A stretch of DNA of 32,776 bases from Anaerolineae bacterium. GTDB taxonomy: Bacteria; Chloroflexota; Anaerolineae; UBA1429. How positions within the stretch are numbered: the first letter of the stretch is position 1; each line of letters opens with the position of its first letter. The position numbers and the translations under genes are program-made. The notes below the pieces were generated by a model. It had not been told where the DNA came from and searched no databases. It worked only from the letters and a program-made list of their open reading frames with translations. Positions 22,016-30,361 of the stretch are shown here, piece after piece. The DNA lies in assembly GCA_007132185.1 (NCBI GenBank), contig SLPC01000021.1:1-32776 (forward strand), in the 5' to 3' direction.

Positions 22016-22775
22016 AAATCTAAATGATGTGTCCTACGCTGTGCTGGATCTGGCCCGCGAGCACCGCAAGGGCGTACCCGAGATCGTGTTGGCCAGCAAC
22101 AAGGACGTGGAGCAGAGCCTGACCATCGCGGCCGAGTTCCTCGAGCGCACGGGGCGCGCCATCCTCTCGCGCGTCCCGGCCGAGCTGGAGGAGGCGCTTG
22201 TGGACCGCTATGGGCGCGATGGCTTTGAGTGGTATCGTGCGTCGCGCATCGTTATCCTGCGGACCGGGACGCGCCCCGAACCCACCGGCGGGCGGGTCGG
22301 CATTCTGGCAGCGGGCACGTCGGATCAGGCCGTGGCTGAGGAGGCCGCGATCATCTGTCAGGAGATGGGGTGCACGGTGCGCAGCCGCTATGACGTGGGC
22401 GTCGCAGGCCTGCATCGCCTGTTCGAGCCCCTGCGGCAGTTGCTGGACGTCGATGATGTGGATGTCATCATCGTGGCGGCGGGGATGGATGGCGCGCTCC
22501 CATCGGTGGTATCAGGTCTGGTGGACGTCCCGGTGATCGGCCTGCCTACGTCGGTGGGCTATGGCATGGGTGGTGCAGGGCAGGCTGCCCTCATGTCCAT
22601 GCTGCAGACCTGCGCCCCTGGGCTGGCCGTGGTCAATATCGACAATGGCGTGGGCGCCGGCGTCACCGCGGCCATGATTGCCAAACGTGCCGCCAAACAG
22701 CGCCAGGCGACGAGCCGCCACGCCACACAGGGCGACACGCCTGCCACCTCAGAAGAGCCCGCAGGGGAGCAATAG
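21990..22775 (+). CDS. larB: Nickel pincer cofactor biosynthesis protein LarB
   Basis: Carboxylates and hydrolyses nicotinic acid adenine dinucleotide to start nickel-pincer cofactor synthesis. The product is 261 aa. The N-terminal region (DLAREHRKGVPEIVLASNKD) is followed by a PurE-like domain with VGILAAGTSDQAVAEEAA near 105, RYDVGVAGLHRLFE near 133, and AAGMDGALPSVVSGLVDVPVIGLPTSVGYG near 168-197. The last 30 residues are a polar tail (QATSRHATQGDTPATSEEPAGEQ). The ATG lies within larE in another frame, so the two are translationally coupled; larC2 follows after 2 bases. Confidence 0.95.
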   Translation: MTNSNQTIENLNDVSYAVLDLAREHRKGVPEIVLASNKDVEQSLTIAAEFLERTGRAILSRVPAELEEALVDRYGRDGFEWYRASRIVILRTGTRPEPTGGRVGILAAGTSDQAVAEEAAIICQEMGCTVRSRYDVGVAGLHRLFEPLRQLLDVDDVDVIIVAAGMDGALPSVVSGLVDVPVIGLPTSVGYGMGGAGQAALMSMLQTCAPGLAVVNIDNGVGAGVTAAMIAKRAAKQRQATSRHATQGDTPATSEEPAGEQ

Positions 22776-22777
22776 CC

Positions 22778-23266
22778 ATGACCCAGGAGCCCGGCGCCAC
22801 GCCAACGCGCATCGAGTTGCTCGAGTGCAACCTGGATGACATGACGGGCGAGGCGCTGGGCTATGCCCTGGAGCAGCTGCTGGAGGCGGGCGCACTGGAC
22901 GCCTGGTTCACCCCCATCGTGATGAAAAAGAGCCGCCCCGCCGTGCTCCTCTCGACGCTGTGCCGGATCGAGGACGGCGACCGCCTGATCGACCTGTTGC
23001 TGCGCGAGACCAGCACCCTGGGCGTGCGGCGTCGCCTCGTCGAGCGCGTGATCGCAGACCGCGAAACGCTGCAGGTAGAGACACCGTGGGGCGCCGTGCG
23101 CTGCAAGGCCAAGCTGATGGACGACGTCGCGATCTCGATCAAGCCGGAGCATGACGACTGCGCCCGTATCGCCCGCGAGCAGGGAATCTCCCTGGAGCAG
23201 GTGGTGAACCGGGCACGGTCTCTCGCCGAGCAAGCCATCGCGACAAGGGATGAATTGGTCGACTAG
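22778..23266 (+). CDS. LarC C-terminal domain protein (LarC2-type), stand-alone
   Basis: Matches only the C-terminal part of LarC, the CTP-dependent nickel insertase of NPN cofactor synthesis. The product is 162 aa: RIELLECNLDDMTGEALGYALEQLLEAGALDAWFTPIVMKKSRPAVLLSTLC and VRCKAKLMDDVAISIKPEHDDC are typical. Full LarC is about 400 aa, and in L. plantarum larC1 and larC2 are joined by a ribosomal frameshift. Here larB ends only 2 bases before this ATG, and no LarC1-like reading frame (with its glycine-rich GDM-type N-terminal motif) occurs in the window. Either LarC1 is encoded elsewhere or this protein acts alone. Its stop overlaps, tail to tail, that of the next gene in the palindrome CTAG. 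Confidence 0.85.
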   Translation: MTQEPGATPTRIELLECNLDDMTGEALGYALEQLLEAGALDAWFTPIVMKKSRPAVLLSTLCRIEDGDRLIDLLLRETSTLGVRRRLVERVIADRETLQVETPWGAVRCKAKLMDDVAISIKPEHDDCARIAREQGISLEQVVNRARSLAEQAIATRDELVD

Positions 23267-24495
23267 TCCAGCAAAAAGCGGCGCAACGCCTCGCCCTGGG
23301 GCATCTGGCGGTAACCTTTGGCGATGGCCGGTTGTGTGGGCACCGCCCAGGGCACGCCCAACTCGGAGAAGAGGCCCCCTGCTGCCACCGCCCGCTCCAG
23401 CACCTCCTCCATGCCCTCGACATACACCAACGGATCGCCATCGATATCGGCCTGCTGACTGAGATGCCGGATGCTGTGCACGCCGCCGCTGGACTCGAAC
23501 GCCAGGTTGATGGCCAGAACCTGCGGGATGGCCTCAGAGAGGCCGCAGAGGGGACGTGGGTCGTGACCCGCGACGATCCGAGAGGCCTGCTCCAGAGGGC
23601 GGCCCTGGTTCCACGCCATATCAGGATTCTCGATGATGCGCCTTGTACCATCGTTCCAGGTCACGGTCGCCGTATCCGTGGCCGCCTCCCACCGGATGGT
23701 TCCACCCTCGGCGACGATGTACATCTGCGGCTCGATGGACCGACGCAGAGCGTGGCTGGCATAGTGATGGATGAGTACGCCGTCGCTCAGTTCGATCTCT
23801 ATGCAGGAAGTGTCATAGCTCGGGATCGCATTGGCGTGGTATAGCTCGGCGCGCACAGTGCGGATAGCGACGCTGGCGCCGGCGCGCAAACCCGCCAAAT
23901 AGAGCATGTTGGTCAGGTAGTGGGCCGTGGCGTTGGTGGCGGGGCCATCGAGCACCCAGCCCTGAAAAGTCCGCAACTGCCCCGCCCAGGCGTTCCGCGT
24001 ATAGTAGGCCTGTCCCCGTGGCCATCCGATGACGCTGCGGGCGGCCCACAGGCGTCCCAGGGAGCCCTCGTCCAACAGATCGGCCAGAGCCTGGATGGTG
24101 GGGCTATGAAGCCACTGGTAGGCCACAGCGCACCAGAGCCCCGAGCGGGCCTCGGCCGCCTCGATCGCTCGGGCATCCTGGATGGCGGCGGTCAGTGGCT
24201 TTTCCACGATCACGGGATAGCCCGCATCCAGCGCCTGCATCGCCAGGGGCGCGTGGGAGGCGATGCCTGTGGGAACGCCGACCAGATCCAGGCCACCGGC
24301 GGCGAGCATGCTCTCCAGATCGGGATAGATGGCACATCCCTGCTCCTGGAGGCGGGACACCTGTTCCTGATAGGGCTCGGGGTTGCGCACCACAGCCGCG
24401 CTGATGCGGGCGATGTCCCGCTCACGCAGCCTCTTGAGCGAACGGACCCATACCGCACCATAGCCGCCGATCCCGACCAGGCCAAAGCGTATCAT
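23263..24495 (-). CDS. Gfo/Idh/MocA-family oxidoreductase
   Basis: A 410-aa NAD(P)-dependent oxidoreductase of the sugar dehydrogenase type. A Rossmann N-terminus MIRFGLVGIGGYGAVWVRSL carries the G-x-G-x-x-G fingerprint at residues 8-13, followed by VGVPTGIASHAPLAMQALDAG and VIVEKPLT, in which the EKP lysine is catalytic in the family. The C-terminal half is the usual alpha/beta domain. The substrate is unknown. The start is the ATG at 24495 after a GGGGGAGGA box; an upstream start at 24522 would skip this. It is a single gene, convergent with larC2 (4-base overlap) and divergent from mobB. Confidence 0.93.
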   Translation of the reverse strand: MIRFGLVGIGGYGAVWVRSLKRLRERDIARISAAVVRNPEPYQEQVSRLQEQGCAIYPDLESMLAAGGLDLVGVPTGIASHAPLAMQALDAGYPVIVEKPLTAAIQDARAIEAAEARSGLWCAVAYQWLHSPTIQALADLLDEGSLGRLWAARSVIGWPRGQAYYTRNAWAGQLRTFQGWVLDGPATNATAHYLTNMLYLAGLRAGASVAIRTVRAELYHANAIPSYDTSCIEIELSDGVLIHHYASHALRRSIEPQMYIVAEGGTIRWEAATDTATVTWNDGTRRIIENPDMAWNQGRPLEQASRIVAGHDPRPLCGLSEAIPQVLAINLAFESSGGVHSIRHLSQQADIDGDPLVYVEGMEEVLERAVAAGGLFSELGVPWAVPTQPAIAKGYRQMPQGEALRRFLLD

Positions 24496-24530
24496 CGATC
24501 CTCCCCCTCTGAGAGACGTCATGCCGAGTG

Positions 24531-24539
24531 TGGTATAAT
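24531..24539 (+). promoter_or_regulatory. Extended -10 promoter of mobB
   Basis: TGG-TATAAT at 24531-24539 is an extended -10 element; no clear -35 is visible. The leader to the ATG at 24587 is about 40 bases. The same A/T box might also serve the divergent oxidoreductase gene, with a weak match on the minus strand. Confidence 0.6.
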
Positions 24540-24586
24540 CGCTGCTGACATCCTGAACAGACGCTGCACCCGATTATAGAGGAAAT

Positions 24587-25099
24587 ATGCCAAGCGTTCT
24601 ATCCATCGTGGGCTGGCACAATGCCGGCAAGACGACCCTGTGTGTGCGCCTGGTCGAGGCTCTGAAGGCTCGCGGGCTGCGCGTGGCCGTGATCAAGCAC
24701 TCGGTGGCCGGGTTCGAGATGGACCGGCCTGGCACCGACACGTCCAAGTTCGCCGAGGCTGGCGCCGACGTTGTGATTATCTCGAGCCGCACAGGGCTGG
24801 CGTGGATTGAGCGGCCGCCAGCAGAGCTGTCGCTGGACGAGATCATCGCGCGCATCCCGCCGGATATCGACCTGGTCATCGTCGAGGGCTTCAAGCGGGA
24901 GCCCACACGCAAGATCGAGGTAATCCGCACCGAGATGGGCACCGAGCCGATCGCGCGGCCTGGAGAGCTGCTGGCCATCGTTTCAGACGGCGCGGCCCTA
25001 AACGACCAACGCCCGGCGCCTCGCTTTGGCACCGGCGATATCGACGGGCTGGTGGCGCTCCTGGTCGAGCAAGGACTGATCTCCCAAAGACAGCGTTAG
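24587..25099 (+). CDS. mobB: Molybdopterin-guanine dinucleotide biosynthesis adaptor protein MobB
   Basis: A GTP-binding accessory protein for attaching GMP to molybdopterin. The product is 170 aa. The P-loop is VGWHNAGKTTL (8-18), the family motif VAVIKHSVAGFEMDRPGTDTSKFAEAGAD follows at about 36-64, and IDLVIVEGFKREPTRKIEV at about 94-112 is the conserved Walker-B/substrate part. GAGGA precedes the ATG. No other molybdenum-cofactor gene is in the window, so it is an isolated member of the pathway. Its stop overlaps that of the convergent transferase gene by 4 bases. Confidence 0.94.
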   Translation: MPSVLSIVGWHNAGKTTLCVRLVEALKARGLRVAVIKHSVAGFEMDRPGTDTSKFAEAGADVVIISSRTGLAWIERPPAELSLDEIIARIPPDIDLVIVEGFKREPTRKIEVIRTEMGTEPIARPGELLAIVSDGAALNDQRPAPRFGTGDIDGLVALLVEQGLISQRQR

Positions 25100-26136
25100 G
25101 TTCCGGTGGCGATATCATCGGCGCCAGCCCGCGCCACGAGGGCCAGCAGGCCCAGGATGACGAGGCCCCCGCCGATGAGTATACCCAGCTTGAGGATGCG
25201 CAGCGGGCTCAGGAGCGCCACAGCGCCCAGCAGCGCCGTGATGCCATAGTACAGCAGGACGATGCGGCTCGCGGGCCATCCCAAATCCTGAAGCCGCAGG
25301 TGCAGGTGGCCTCGATCGCCCAAAGCGATGGGCTGGCCCCGCCGCCACCGAGAATAGATCTGCCAGACGATATCGACGATGGGCAGCCAGAGCACCAGCA
25401 GCACCGAGGCGAACTTGGCACCGGCGACGATGGCCAGGGCCCCCAGCGCAAACCCCAGGACGTAGGCACCACCGCCCAGAAAGATGCGCGCTGGGTAAAA
25501 GTTGAAAAGCAGGAATCCCAGACAGCAGCCGATCAACGCCAGGGGCAACAGCGAGACGCTGTACTGGCCCAGGCGTAGCATGTGGATGAACAGCACGCCC
25601 GCGGCAATGGCGGTTACACCCGTCGCCAGGCCGTCCAGCCCATCCACCATGTTGACGGTGTCGGTCATCACGATGAGCCAGCCCACGGTGATGGGCACCA
25701 TCAGATACCAGTCGACCCAGATCTGTTGATCGGTGAGGGGGTTGTTGAATACCTCGACGAACACCCTGAAAAAGACGGCCGTTAGCGCTGCCATCACCAA
25801 CCCGCTCAATTGCGCCCAGGGCGGTAGCTTGTATCGGTCGTCCAGCAGGCCAACAACCCAGACGATGCCCATACCGACCAGCACCCCGACGAGGCGTGTC
25901 AGCTCCAGGGGGTCGTCGCGGGGCACACCAAGGGCAACGGGTAGGAGCGCGGCCGCGATAAAGGCTGGATAGATGGCGAGACCGCCGATGCGCACGATCT
26001 CACCCTCGTGGGTACGGCGTCCGCCAGGACGATCCACAGCGCCCCAGCGCTTGCCCAGCCGGATGGCCAGAGGGCTCAACAGCGCTACGCCCCCAAAGCC
26101 GACGGCGAGTACGAGGGGATAAAGCCACAGGGGCAC
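25096..26136 (-). CDS. WecA/TagO-type undecaprenyl-phosphate glycosyl-1-phosphate transferase (GT4 family)
   Basis: An integral membrane enzyme of 346 aa with about ten hydrophobic segments. It would transfer a sugar-1-phosphate (commonly GlcNAc-1-P) from a UDP-sugar to undecaprenyl phosphate to start cell-surface glycan synthesis. Signature loops: VDRPGGRRTHEGEIVRIGG near 37-55, VGLLDDRYKLP, TVNMVDGLDGLATG (the catalytic Asp/Mg motif), and GDRGHLHLRLQDLGW, the C-terminal His loop. The GTG at 26136 just after the upp stop is the probable start (AGGA about eight bases upstream); a longer in-frame reading back to 26250 would lie inside upp. Same strand and operon as upp. Confidence 0.9.
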   Translation of the reverse strand: MPLWLYPLVLAVGFGGVALLSPLAIRLGKRWGAVDRPGGRRTHEGEIVRIGGLAIYPAFIAAALLPVALGVPRDDPLELTRLVGVLVGMGIVWVVGLLDDRYKLPPWAQLSGLVMAALTAVFFRVFVEVFNNPLTDQQIWVDWYLMVPITVGWLIVMTDTVNMVDGLDGLATGVTAIAAGVLFIHMLRLGQYSVSLLPLALIGCCLGFLLFNFYPARIFLGGGAYVLGFALGALAIVAGAKFASVLLVLWLPIVDIVWQIYSRWRRGQPIALGDRGHLHLRLQDLGWPASRIVLLYYGITALLGAVALLSPLRILKLGILIGGGLVILGLLALVARAGADDIATGT

Positions 26137-26140
26137 GGTG

Positions 26141-26836
26141 CTAGTCCTGTTTCGTCCCGAACTGACGGTCACCGGCGTCACCGAGGCCTGGCACGATATA
26201 GCCTTCAGGCAGGTCGTCAGGCCCTGACGGCGCCGGGGTAAGGTGATCATCTATAGCGGCCAGGTAGATATCCACATCGGGATGGGCCTCCGAGAGGGCG
26301 CGTATGCCCTCGGGGGCGGCCACGATACCGATAAAGCGGATGCGACCCACGCCCCACTCCTTGAGGGTATCGATCGTGGCGACAGCGGTACCACCCGTGG
26401 CCAGCATCGGATCGAGCACGAGGCAGATATCTACCGTAGGAGTCTCAGGCAGCTTGTTATAGTAGTATATCGGCTCGAGCGTCTCTTCATCCCGATAGAC
26501 GCCAATGTGCCACACCTGGGCGTCGGGGATCAGCTCCCATACGGCCTCTACCATGCCCAGCCCTGCACGCAAGACCGGCACCAGGCCAATCTGTTCGGCC
26601 AGAAAACGCCCACGAGTCCTCGCCAGGGGTGTAGTGATGTCGCGCTCCACAAGGCACAGATCGGACGTCGCCTCGTAAGCCAACAGTGTGGCGAGCTCGC
26701 GCACCAAGGCGCGAAACTGGAACGAGGAGGTGCCCACATCACGCAGCAAGGCGAGCTTGTGCTTGACCAGCGCATGGTCAGACACAAGGACATGATCCTG
26801 GCAGGGGGCCGGTTGGTGGTTGGCCGTATCTGTCAT
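26141..26836 (-). CDS. upp: Uracil phosphoribosyltransferase
   Basis: Salvages uracil with PRPP to UMP. The product is 231 aa, slightly longer than the usual ~210 because of an N-terminal tail ([15 protein letters not shown]). The PRPP loop is [16 protein letters not shown], and the uracil-binding C-terminus reads [37 protein letters not shown] and [21 protein letters not shown] are also family-typical. AAGGAG precedes the ATG. It lies downstream of porB, with a hairpin between, and upstream of the GT4 transferase gene. Confidence 0.97.
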   Translation of the reverse strand: MTDTANHQPAPCQDHVLVSDHALVKHKLALLRDVGTSSFQFRALVRELATLLAYEATSDLCLVERDITTPLARTRGRFLAEQIGLVPVLRAGLGMVEAVWELIPDAQVWHIGVYRDEETLEPIYYYNKLPETPTVDICLVLDPMLATGGTAVATIDTLKEWGVGRIRFIGIVAAPEGIRALSEAHPDVDIYLAAIDDHLTPAPSGPDDLPEGYIVPGLGDAGDRQFGTKQD

Positions 26837-26856
26837 AGGGTCTCCTTGATGCAACA

Positions 26857-26888
26857 GGGGGTAGCCCTGCCGGTGCAAGGCTACCCCC
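26857..26888 (-). terminator. Strong hairpin between porB and upp (possible terminator or processing site)
   Basis: A perfect 10-bp stem GGGGGTAGCC (26857-26866) with GGCTACCCCC (26879-26888) and a 12-base loop. On the minus strand it is followed by TGTTGCATC, not a clear T-run, so it may attenuate or mark an mRNA end rather than terminate fully. Confidence 0.5.
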
Positions 26889-26913
26889 GCTCTTTCGTCA
26901 AGGTCGGTCTACC

Positions 26914-27873
26914 CTAGGCGTGCTTGCCCTGGGTGCATTCCTCTTCGCGCAAGAGCCGCTCCCATTCGCTATCGACCCTCTCCTGGATCTCTTCGACAAG
27001 CCAGGCATTGGCCGGGCGAAACAGATGGCGGAACCGGCCCTGGAGACGAAGCCAATCAGCCACGGGCTTTTTATCACGCGGCTTGTAGTTGACGGTCACG
27101 ACACCATCCTCTACCTCGTACAGAGGCCAGTAGCAGGTGTCGGTGGCCAACTCGGTAATAGCCATCGTCTGATCGCTGGAATGGCGCCAACCGCGCGGGC
27201 ACGGAGCCATGACGTTGAGCACGGCGGGGCCATCGGCAGCGGCGGCCTTTTTCGCCTTGCGCATCAGGTCACGGAAATTGTGGGGCGATGCCTGCGCCAC
27301 GTACGGAATATCATGGGCAGCCATGATACGCGTAAAAGGCTTGCGCCACTGCGGCTTGCCGGGGATCACAGAACCGGCAGGTGTTGTCGTCGTATCGGCG
27401 CCCTTGGGCGTTGCGCTGGAACGCTGGATGCCGGTGTTCATATAAGCCTCGTTGTTCAGGCACACATAGATGAACTTGTGGCCGCGCTCGAGGGCGCCCG
27501 AGATGAATTGGAGTCCGATATCATAGCTCGCACCGTCACCGCCAAAGGCGATAAAGGTGATCTCCTTGTCCTCGGGGATCTTGCCCGTGCGCTTGAGGGC
27601 CTTGAAGGCAGCCTCAGCGCCCGTGATAGTCGTCGAGGCATTCTCAAAGGCATTGTGAATCCAGGGCACATTCCACGAGGTAAAGGGGTAGACTGACGTT
27701 GAGACCTCGAGACAGCCCGTGGCCGTCGAAAGCACGACAGGCGTTTCGATGGCGTGCAGGATCTGGCGCACGACGGTGGGCTCACCACAACCTGCGCACA
27801 GACGGTGTCCCGGAGCCAGTCTCTCGTCTGGCTTGATAACGTCTCTAAGATTGACGCGAATCCGCTCGGCCAT
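26914..27873 (-). CDS. porB: 2-oxoacid:ferredoxin oxidoreductase beta subunit (PorB-like)
   Basis: TPP-binding subunit of a pyruvate (or other 2-oxoacid):ferredoxin oxidoreductase. The product is 319 aa. Features: GHRLCAGCGEPTVVRQIL near the N-terminus (C-x2-C of the cluster/TPP region), STATGCLEVSTSVYP, the TPP motif FGGDGASYDIGLQF with the following NNEAYMNTGIQRSSATPKGA, and NVMAPCPRGWRHSSDQT. All motifs expected for a four-subunit enzyme are present. The first substrate guess is pyruvate, but 2-oxoisovalerate or similar cannot be excluded. It is last of the porG-porD-porA-porB operon; AAGGAG precedes the ATG. Confidence 0.95.
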   Translation of the reverse strand: MAERIRVNLRDVIKPDERLAPGHRLCAGCGEPTVVRQILHAIETPVVLSTATGCLEVSTSVYPFTSWNVPWIHNAFENASTTITGAEAAFKALKRTGKIPEDKEITFIAFGGDGASYDIGLQFISGALERGHKFIYVCLNNEAYMNTGIQRSSATPKGADTTTTPAGSVIPGKPQWRKPFTRIMAAHDIPYVAQASPHNFRDLMRKAKKAAAADGPAVLNVMAPCPRGWRHSSDQTMAITELATDTCYWPLYEVEDGVVTVNYKPRDKKPVADWLRLQGRFRHLFRPANAWLVEEIQERVDSEWERLLREEECTQGKHA

Positions 27874-27927
27874 TATGTATTCTCCTTGCTACTTGGTTCA
27901 TATTGCGCGTTGATGGTCTGACCGTCG

Positions 27928-29124
27928 CTAGCCGCGGAGGCCGACATACCGGACCAGGTCCCCGCGATCACCAGTAGCTGCGACCTTTTCGAGATCTTCA
28001 AAGACAGTTGCGATCATCGGAGGGGTTGTGTCACGCCCACCGAGACCATAGATATAGTTGACGACGGGCAGATCGCACTCGCCCGCCACGTACAGAGCAG
28101 AGGTAATGTCGGTAAAGAGCGGGCCCATGCCCTTGTGCGCACCAAACGAGATGGCGCGATCCATCACCGCCACGGCCTTGCAGTTCTTGATGCAGTCCAC
28201 GATCTGGGTGGCGGGGAAGGGGCGGAACAGCCGCGGCTTGAGCACGCCGACCTTTTTGCCTTCAGCGCGCATCTCACGCACCAACGAGCGCGTGGTGCCA
28301 GCCGTGGACGAGAGCACGATGATGGCATACTCTGCATCATCCATGCCATAGCAGTCCAAGATCGGCTGCGGGCGCTCTGACAACTGCTCGTACTCCTGGC
28401 AGACGCTCTCGATCAGAGCCATCGACGCGTTCATGACCTCGGTCTGCTGGCGTTTGTGCTCAAAGTAGTGATCGGTGAAATCCCAGGCACCTACAGTGAT
28501 AGGGTTGTCGGTATCAAGCAGCGAAAGCTCGGGCTCGTAGCTGCCCACAAACTCGCGTACGGCCTCGTCGGGCAACAAACCCACACGCTCTACGCCATGA
28601 CCGGTGATGAAACCATCTTGACAGCTCATGACCGGCAGCAAGAGGTCCTTGCTCTCGGCAATCCTGAGCGACTTGATGGTGTTGTCGTAGGCTTCCTGGC
28701 CACTCTCGGCATAGAACTGGAGCCAGCCAGAATCGCGGGCGCCCATGCTATCCGAGTGATCGCAGTGGATGTTCAGCGGGCTGGATAGGGCCCGGTTGAC
28801 CACGGTCATCACGATCGGCAGACGCAGACCCGAAGCGATGTAGAGCACCTCCCACATGAGAGCAAGACCGTTCGCGGAAGTGGCGGTCATAACACGGGCA
28901 CCCGCTGCCGAAGCGCCCACACAGGCGCTCATGGCGGCATGCTCGCTCTCGACCGGCACAAACTCGGTGTCTACGATGCCGTCGGCCACGTACTGGGAGA
29001 AATTCTGCACAACGGCTGTCTGCGGGGTGATAGGATAAGCGGCGACTACGTCAGGGTTGATCTGACGCATCGCCTGTGAGACGGCATTAGCGCCGTCCAG
29101 AGGCATGAATTGGCTTGCGACCAT
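27928..29124 (-). CDS. porA: 2-oxoacid:ferredoxin oxidoreductase alpha subunit (PorA-like)
   Basis: Alpha subunit, 398 aa, carrying the substrate-binding pyrimidine half of the TPP site. Features: GANAVSQAMRQINPDVVAAYPITPQT (the YPITP motif), VPVESEHAAMSACVGASAAGARVMTATSANGLALM, and the C-terminal transketolase-like domain (VGVLKPRLFRPFPATQIVDCIKNCKAVAVMDRAISFG). AGGAGG precedes the ATG. It lies 36 bases after porD. Confidence 0.95.
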   Translation of the reverse strand: MVASQFMPLDGANAVSQAMRQINPDVVAAYPITPQTAVVQNFSQYVADGIVDTEFVPVESEHAAMSACVGASAAGARVMTATSANGLALMWEVLYIASGLRLPIVMTVVNRALSSPLNIHCDHSDSMGARDSGWLQFYAESGQEAYDNTIKSLRIAESKDLLLPVMSCQDGFITGHGVERVGLLPDEAVREFVGSYEPELSLLDTDNPITVGAWDFTDHYFEHKRQQTEVMNASMALIESVCQEYEQLSERPQPILDCYGMDDAEYAIIVLSSTAGTTRSLVREMRAEGKKVGVLKPRLFRPFPATQIVDCIKNCKAVAVMDRAISFGAHKGMGPLFTDITSALYVAGECDLPVVNYIYGLGGRDTTPPMIATVFEDLEKVAATGDRGDLVRYVGLRG

Positions 29125-29160
29125 CAGTTTCCTCCTGCTGCATACAGGCTCAATAAGAGC

Positions 29161-29520
29161 CTACTCGTTCTCGTCGACAAAGGTGGACTCGGAGACCATC
29201 TGAATGACCTTGCCCAGTTCGCCCGTGTGGCTATGCGGCTCCCGGATGTTCACAGGGCAACGCTCCATGCAGATCCCACAGCCCTTGCAATGATCATAGT
29301 CGAACTCGGCTACCTTGCCGTCCTCGACGGTAATGGCCGAATCGGGGCACATGATCCAGCAAATCAGGCACTGGGTGCACTGCTCCATGTCCCGAAGGGG
29401 CCGAAGCGTGCGCCACGTACCTGTGATGTATGCAACCGAGTTACCGGATTCAACCACAATCCCACCGCGTTGGACTTCCCGCCAGGGCTTGTCCATGCGC
29501 GGGCCCTTGTTATCTGTCAT
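29161..29520 (-). CDS. porD: 2-oxoacid:ferredoxin oxidoreductase delta subunit (2x[4Fe-4S] ferredoxin)
   Basis: A 119-aa ferredoxin-like subunit that passes electrons from the TPP/proximal cluster to external ferredoxin. Two 8-Fe-type motifs are seen: [12 protein letters not shown] and [12 protein letters not shown]. The N-terminal [18 protein letters not shown] is typical of PorD. The start at 29520 is set by GGAGGAG; an in-frame start at 29547 lies before that box. It lies between porG and porA. Confidence 0.95.
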   Translation of the reverse strand: MTDNKGPRMDKPWREVQRGGIVVESGNSVAYITGTWRTLRPLRDMEQCTQCLICWIMCPDSAITVEDGKVAEFDYDHCKGCGICMERCPVNIREPHSHTGELGKVIQMVSESTFVDENE

Positions 29521-29564
29521 CAGTTCTCCTCCATTACGTTCTTGCATTGTCCGTTACGACAACA

Positions 29565-30137
29565 CTAACCTTGGCTGCACTCTTCATAAGCGCGCTGGAT
29601 AGCACGCACATTCGCTTCGACGATCTCGGGCCGCAGCTTGCCGCCCAGCGTCTCGCGCGTGGTTTCCACGACGGCATCGAGATCTACCAATTCGGATGCT
29701 TTGGCGACCACCCCGAGGATCAATGTGCTGGGGATGTCTCGGCGGAACTCCTCGATCGCAATGCTGGTTGCATCCACACACCAGACCTGACCACTCTCAA
29801 ACCCTAGCCGTTTGCGGAGAGCTTCAGGCGAGTGGGTCGTGTTGATAATCAGAGTGCCGTCCTGTTTTACACCCTCGGTGATGTCCACTACGCCGATCAG
29901 GTTCGGATTGACGACGACGACCATGTCAGGATCGAGGATAGGAGAGTGGATCTCTATCACCTCGGTGCTCAGGCGGGTGTAGGCCTTGATGGGCGCGCCC
30001 ATGCGTTCGGCCCCATACTCGGGAAAAGCCTGGAAGTACATGCCCGCGTGCATGGTAGACTCACCAAGCAGTTCTCCCGCGGTCACCACTCCCTGGCCCG
30101 CTCGGCCATGCCACCGAATCTCGAGCATCTGGCTCAT
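29565..30137 (-). CDS. porG: 2-oxoacid:ferredoxin oxidoreductase gamma subunit (PorG-like)
   Basis: Gamma subunit, 190 aa, that binds the CoA end of the substrate site. Features: EIRWHGRAGQGVVTAGELLGE at the N-terminus, YFQAFPEYGAERMGAPIKAYTRLS, and LILGVVAKASELVDLDAVVETTRE near the C-terminus. GAGGAGG precedes the ATG. It is the first gene of the por operon, behind a 170-base leader. Confidence 0.95.
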   Translation of the reverse strand: MSQMLEIRWHGRAGQGVVTAGELLGESTMHAGMYFQAFPEYGAERMGAPIKAYTRLSTEVIEIHSPILDPDMVVVVNPNLIGVVDITEGVKQDGTLIINTTHSPEALRKRLGFESGQVWCVDATSIAIEEFRRDIPSTLILGVVAKASELVDLDAVVETTRETLGGKLRPEIVEANVRAIQRAYEECSQG

Positions 30138-30313
30138 TGTTTACCTCCTCGTAACCGTAATGCGCAGCATTGCTTCCCAGTCACTATATAGGAGCGCACT
30201 CTTTCATACTGTCGTATGGCAAAAGGCGCTGACCCGCGCAGACAGGACGGAACTAATGGCTGTGACGCGCACTCTCTGCTGATGCTCGCGCGCGCCAACC
30301 CCATAATCACTTC

Positions 30314-30343
30314 ATTGTATGCCAGACAGCCCTATTTTGTCAA
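30314..30343 (-). promoter_or_regulatory. Promoter of the por operon
   Basis: On the minus strand, a perfect TTGACA (30343-30338), an 18-base spacer and TACAAT (30319-30314). The predicted start near 30306 gives a leader of about 170 bases to porG; that leader has a small CATAC/GTATG hairpin and no ORF or riboswitch I recognise. The 345-base gap 30138-30482 otherwise holds the inverted repeat at 30362-30398 and the dksA-type gene terminator. Confidence 0.75.
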
Positions 30344-30361
30344 AAGCGAGGATTCGTTGTT

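Noticed and set aside
22559-23233. Minus-strand open frame of 224 codons opposite larB and larC2
   Set aside because: It overlaps two well-recognised genes in antisense, has no recognisable domain and no ribosome-binding site; it reflects high GC codon use.
22778-23266. larC2 as a frameshifted remnant of full-length larC
   Set aside because: larB stops 2 bases before its ATG, and no LarC1-like sequence is present in any frame upstream or downstream. A local frameshift cannot explain it; a deletion or assembly error remains possible.
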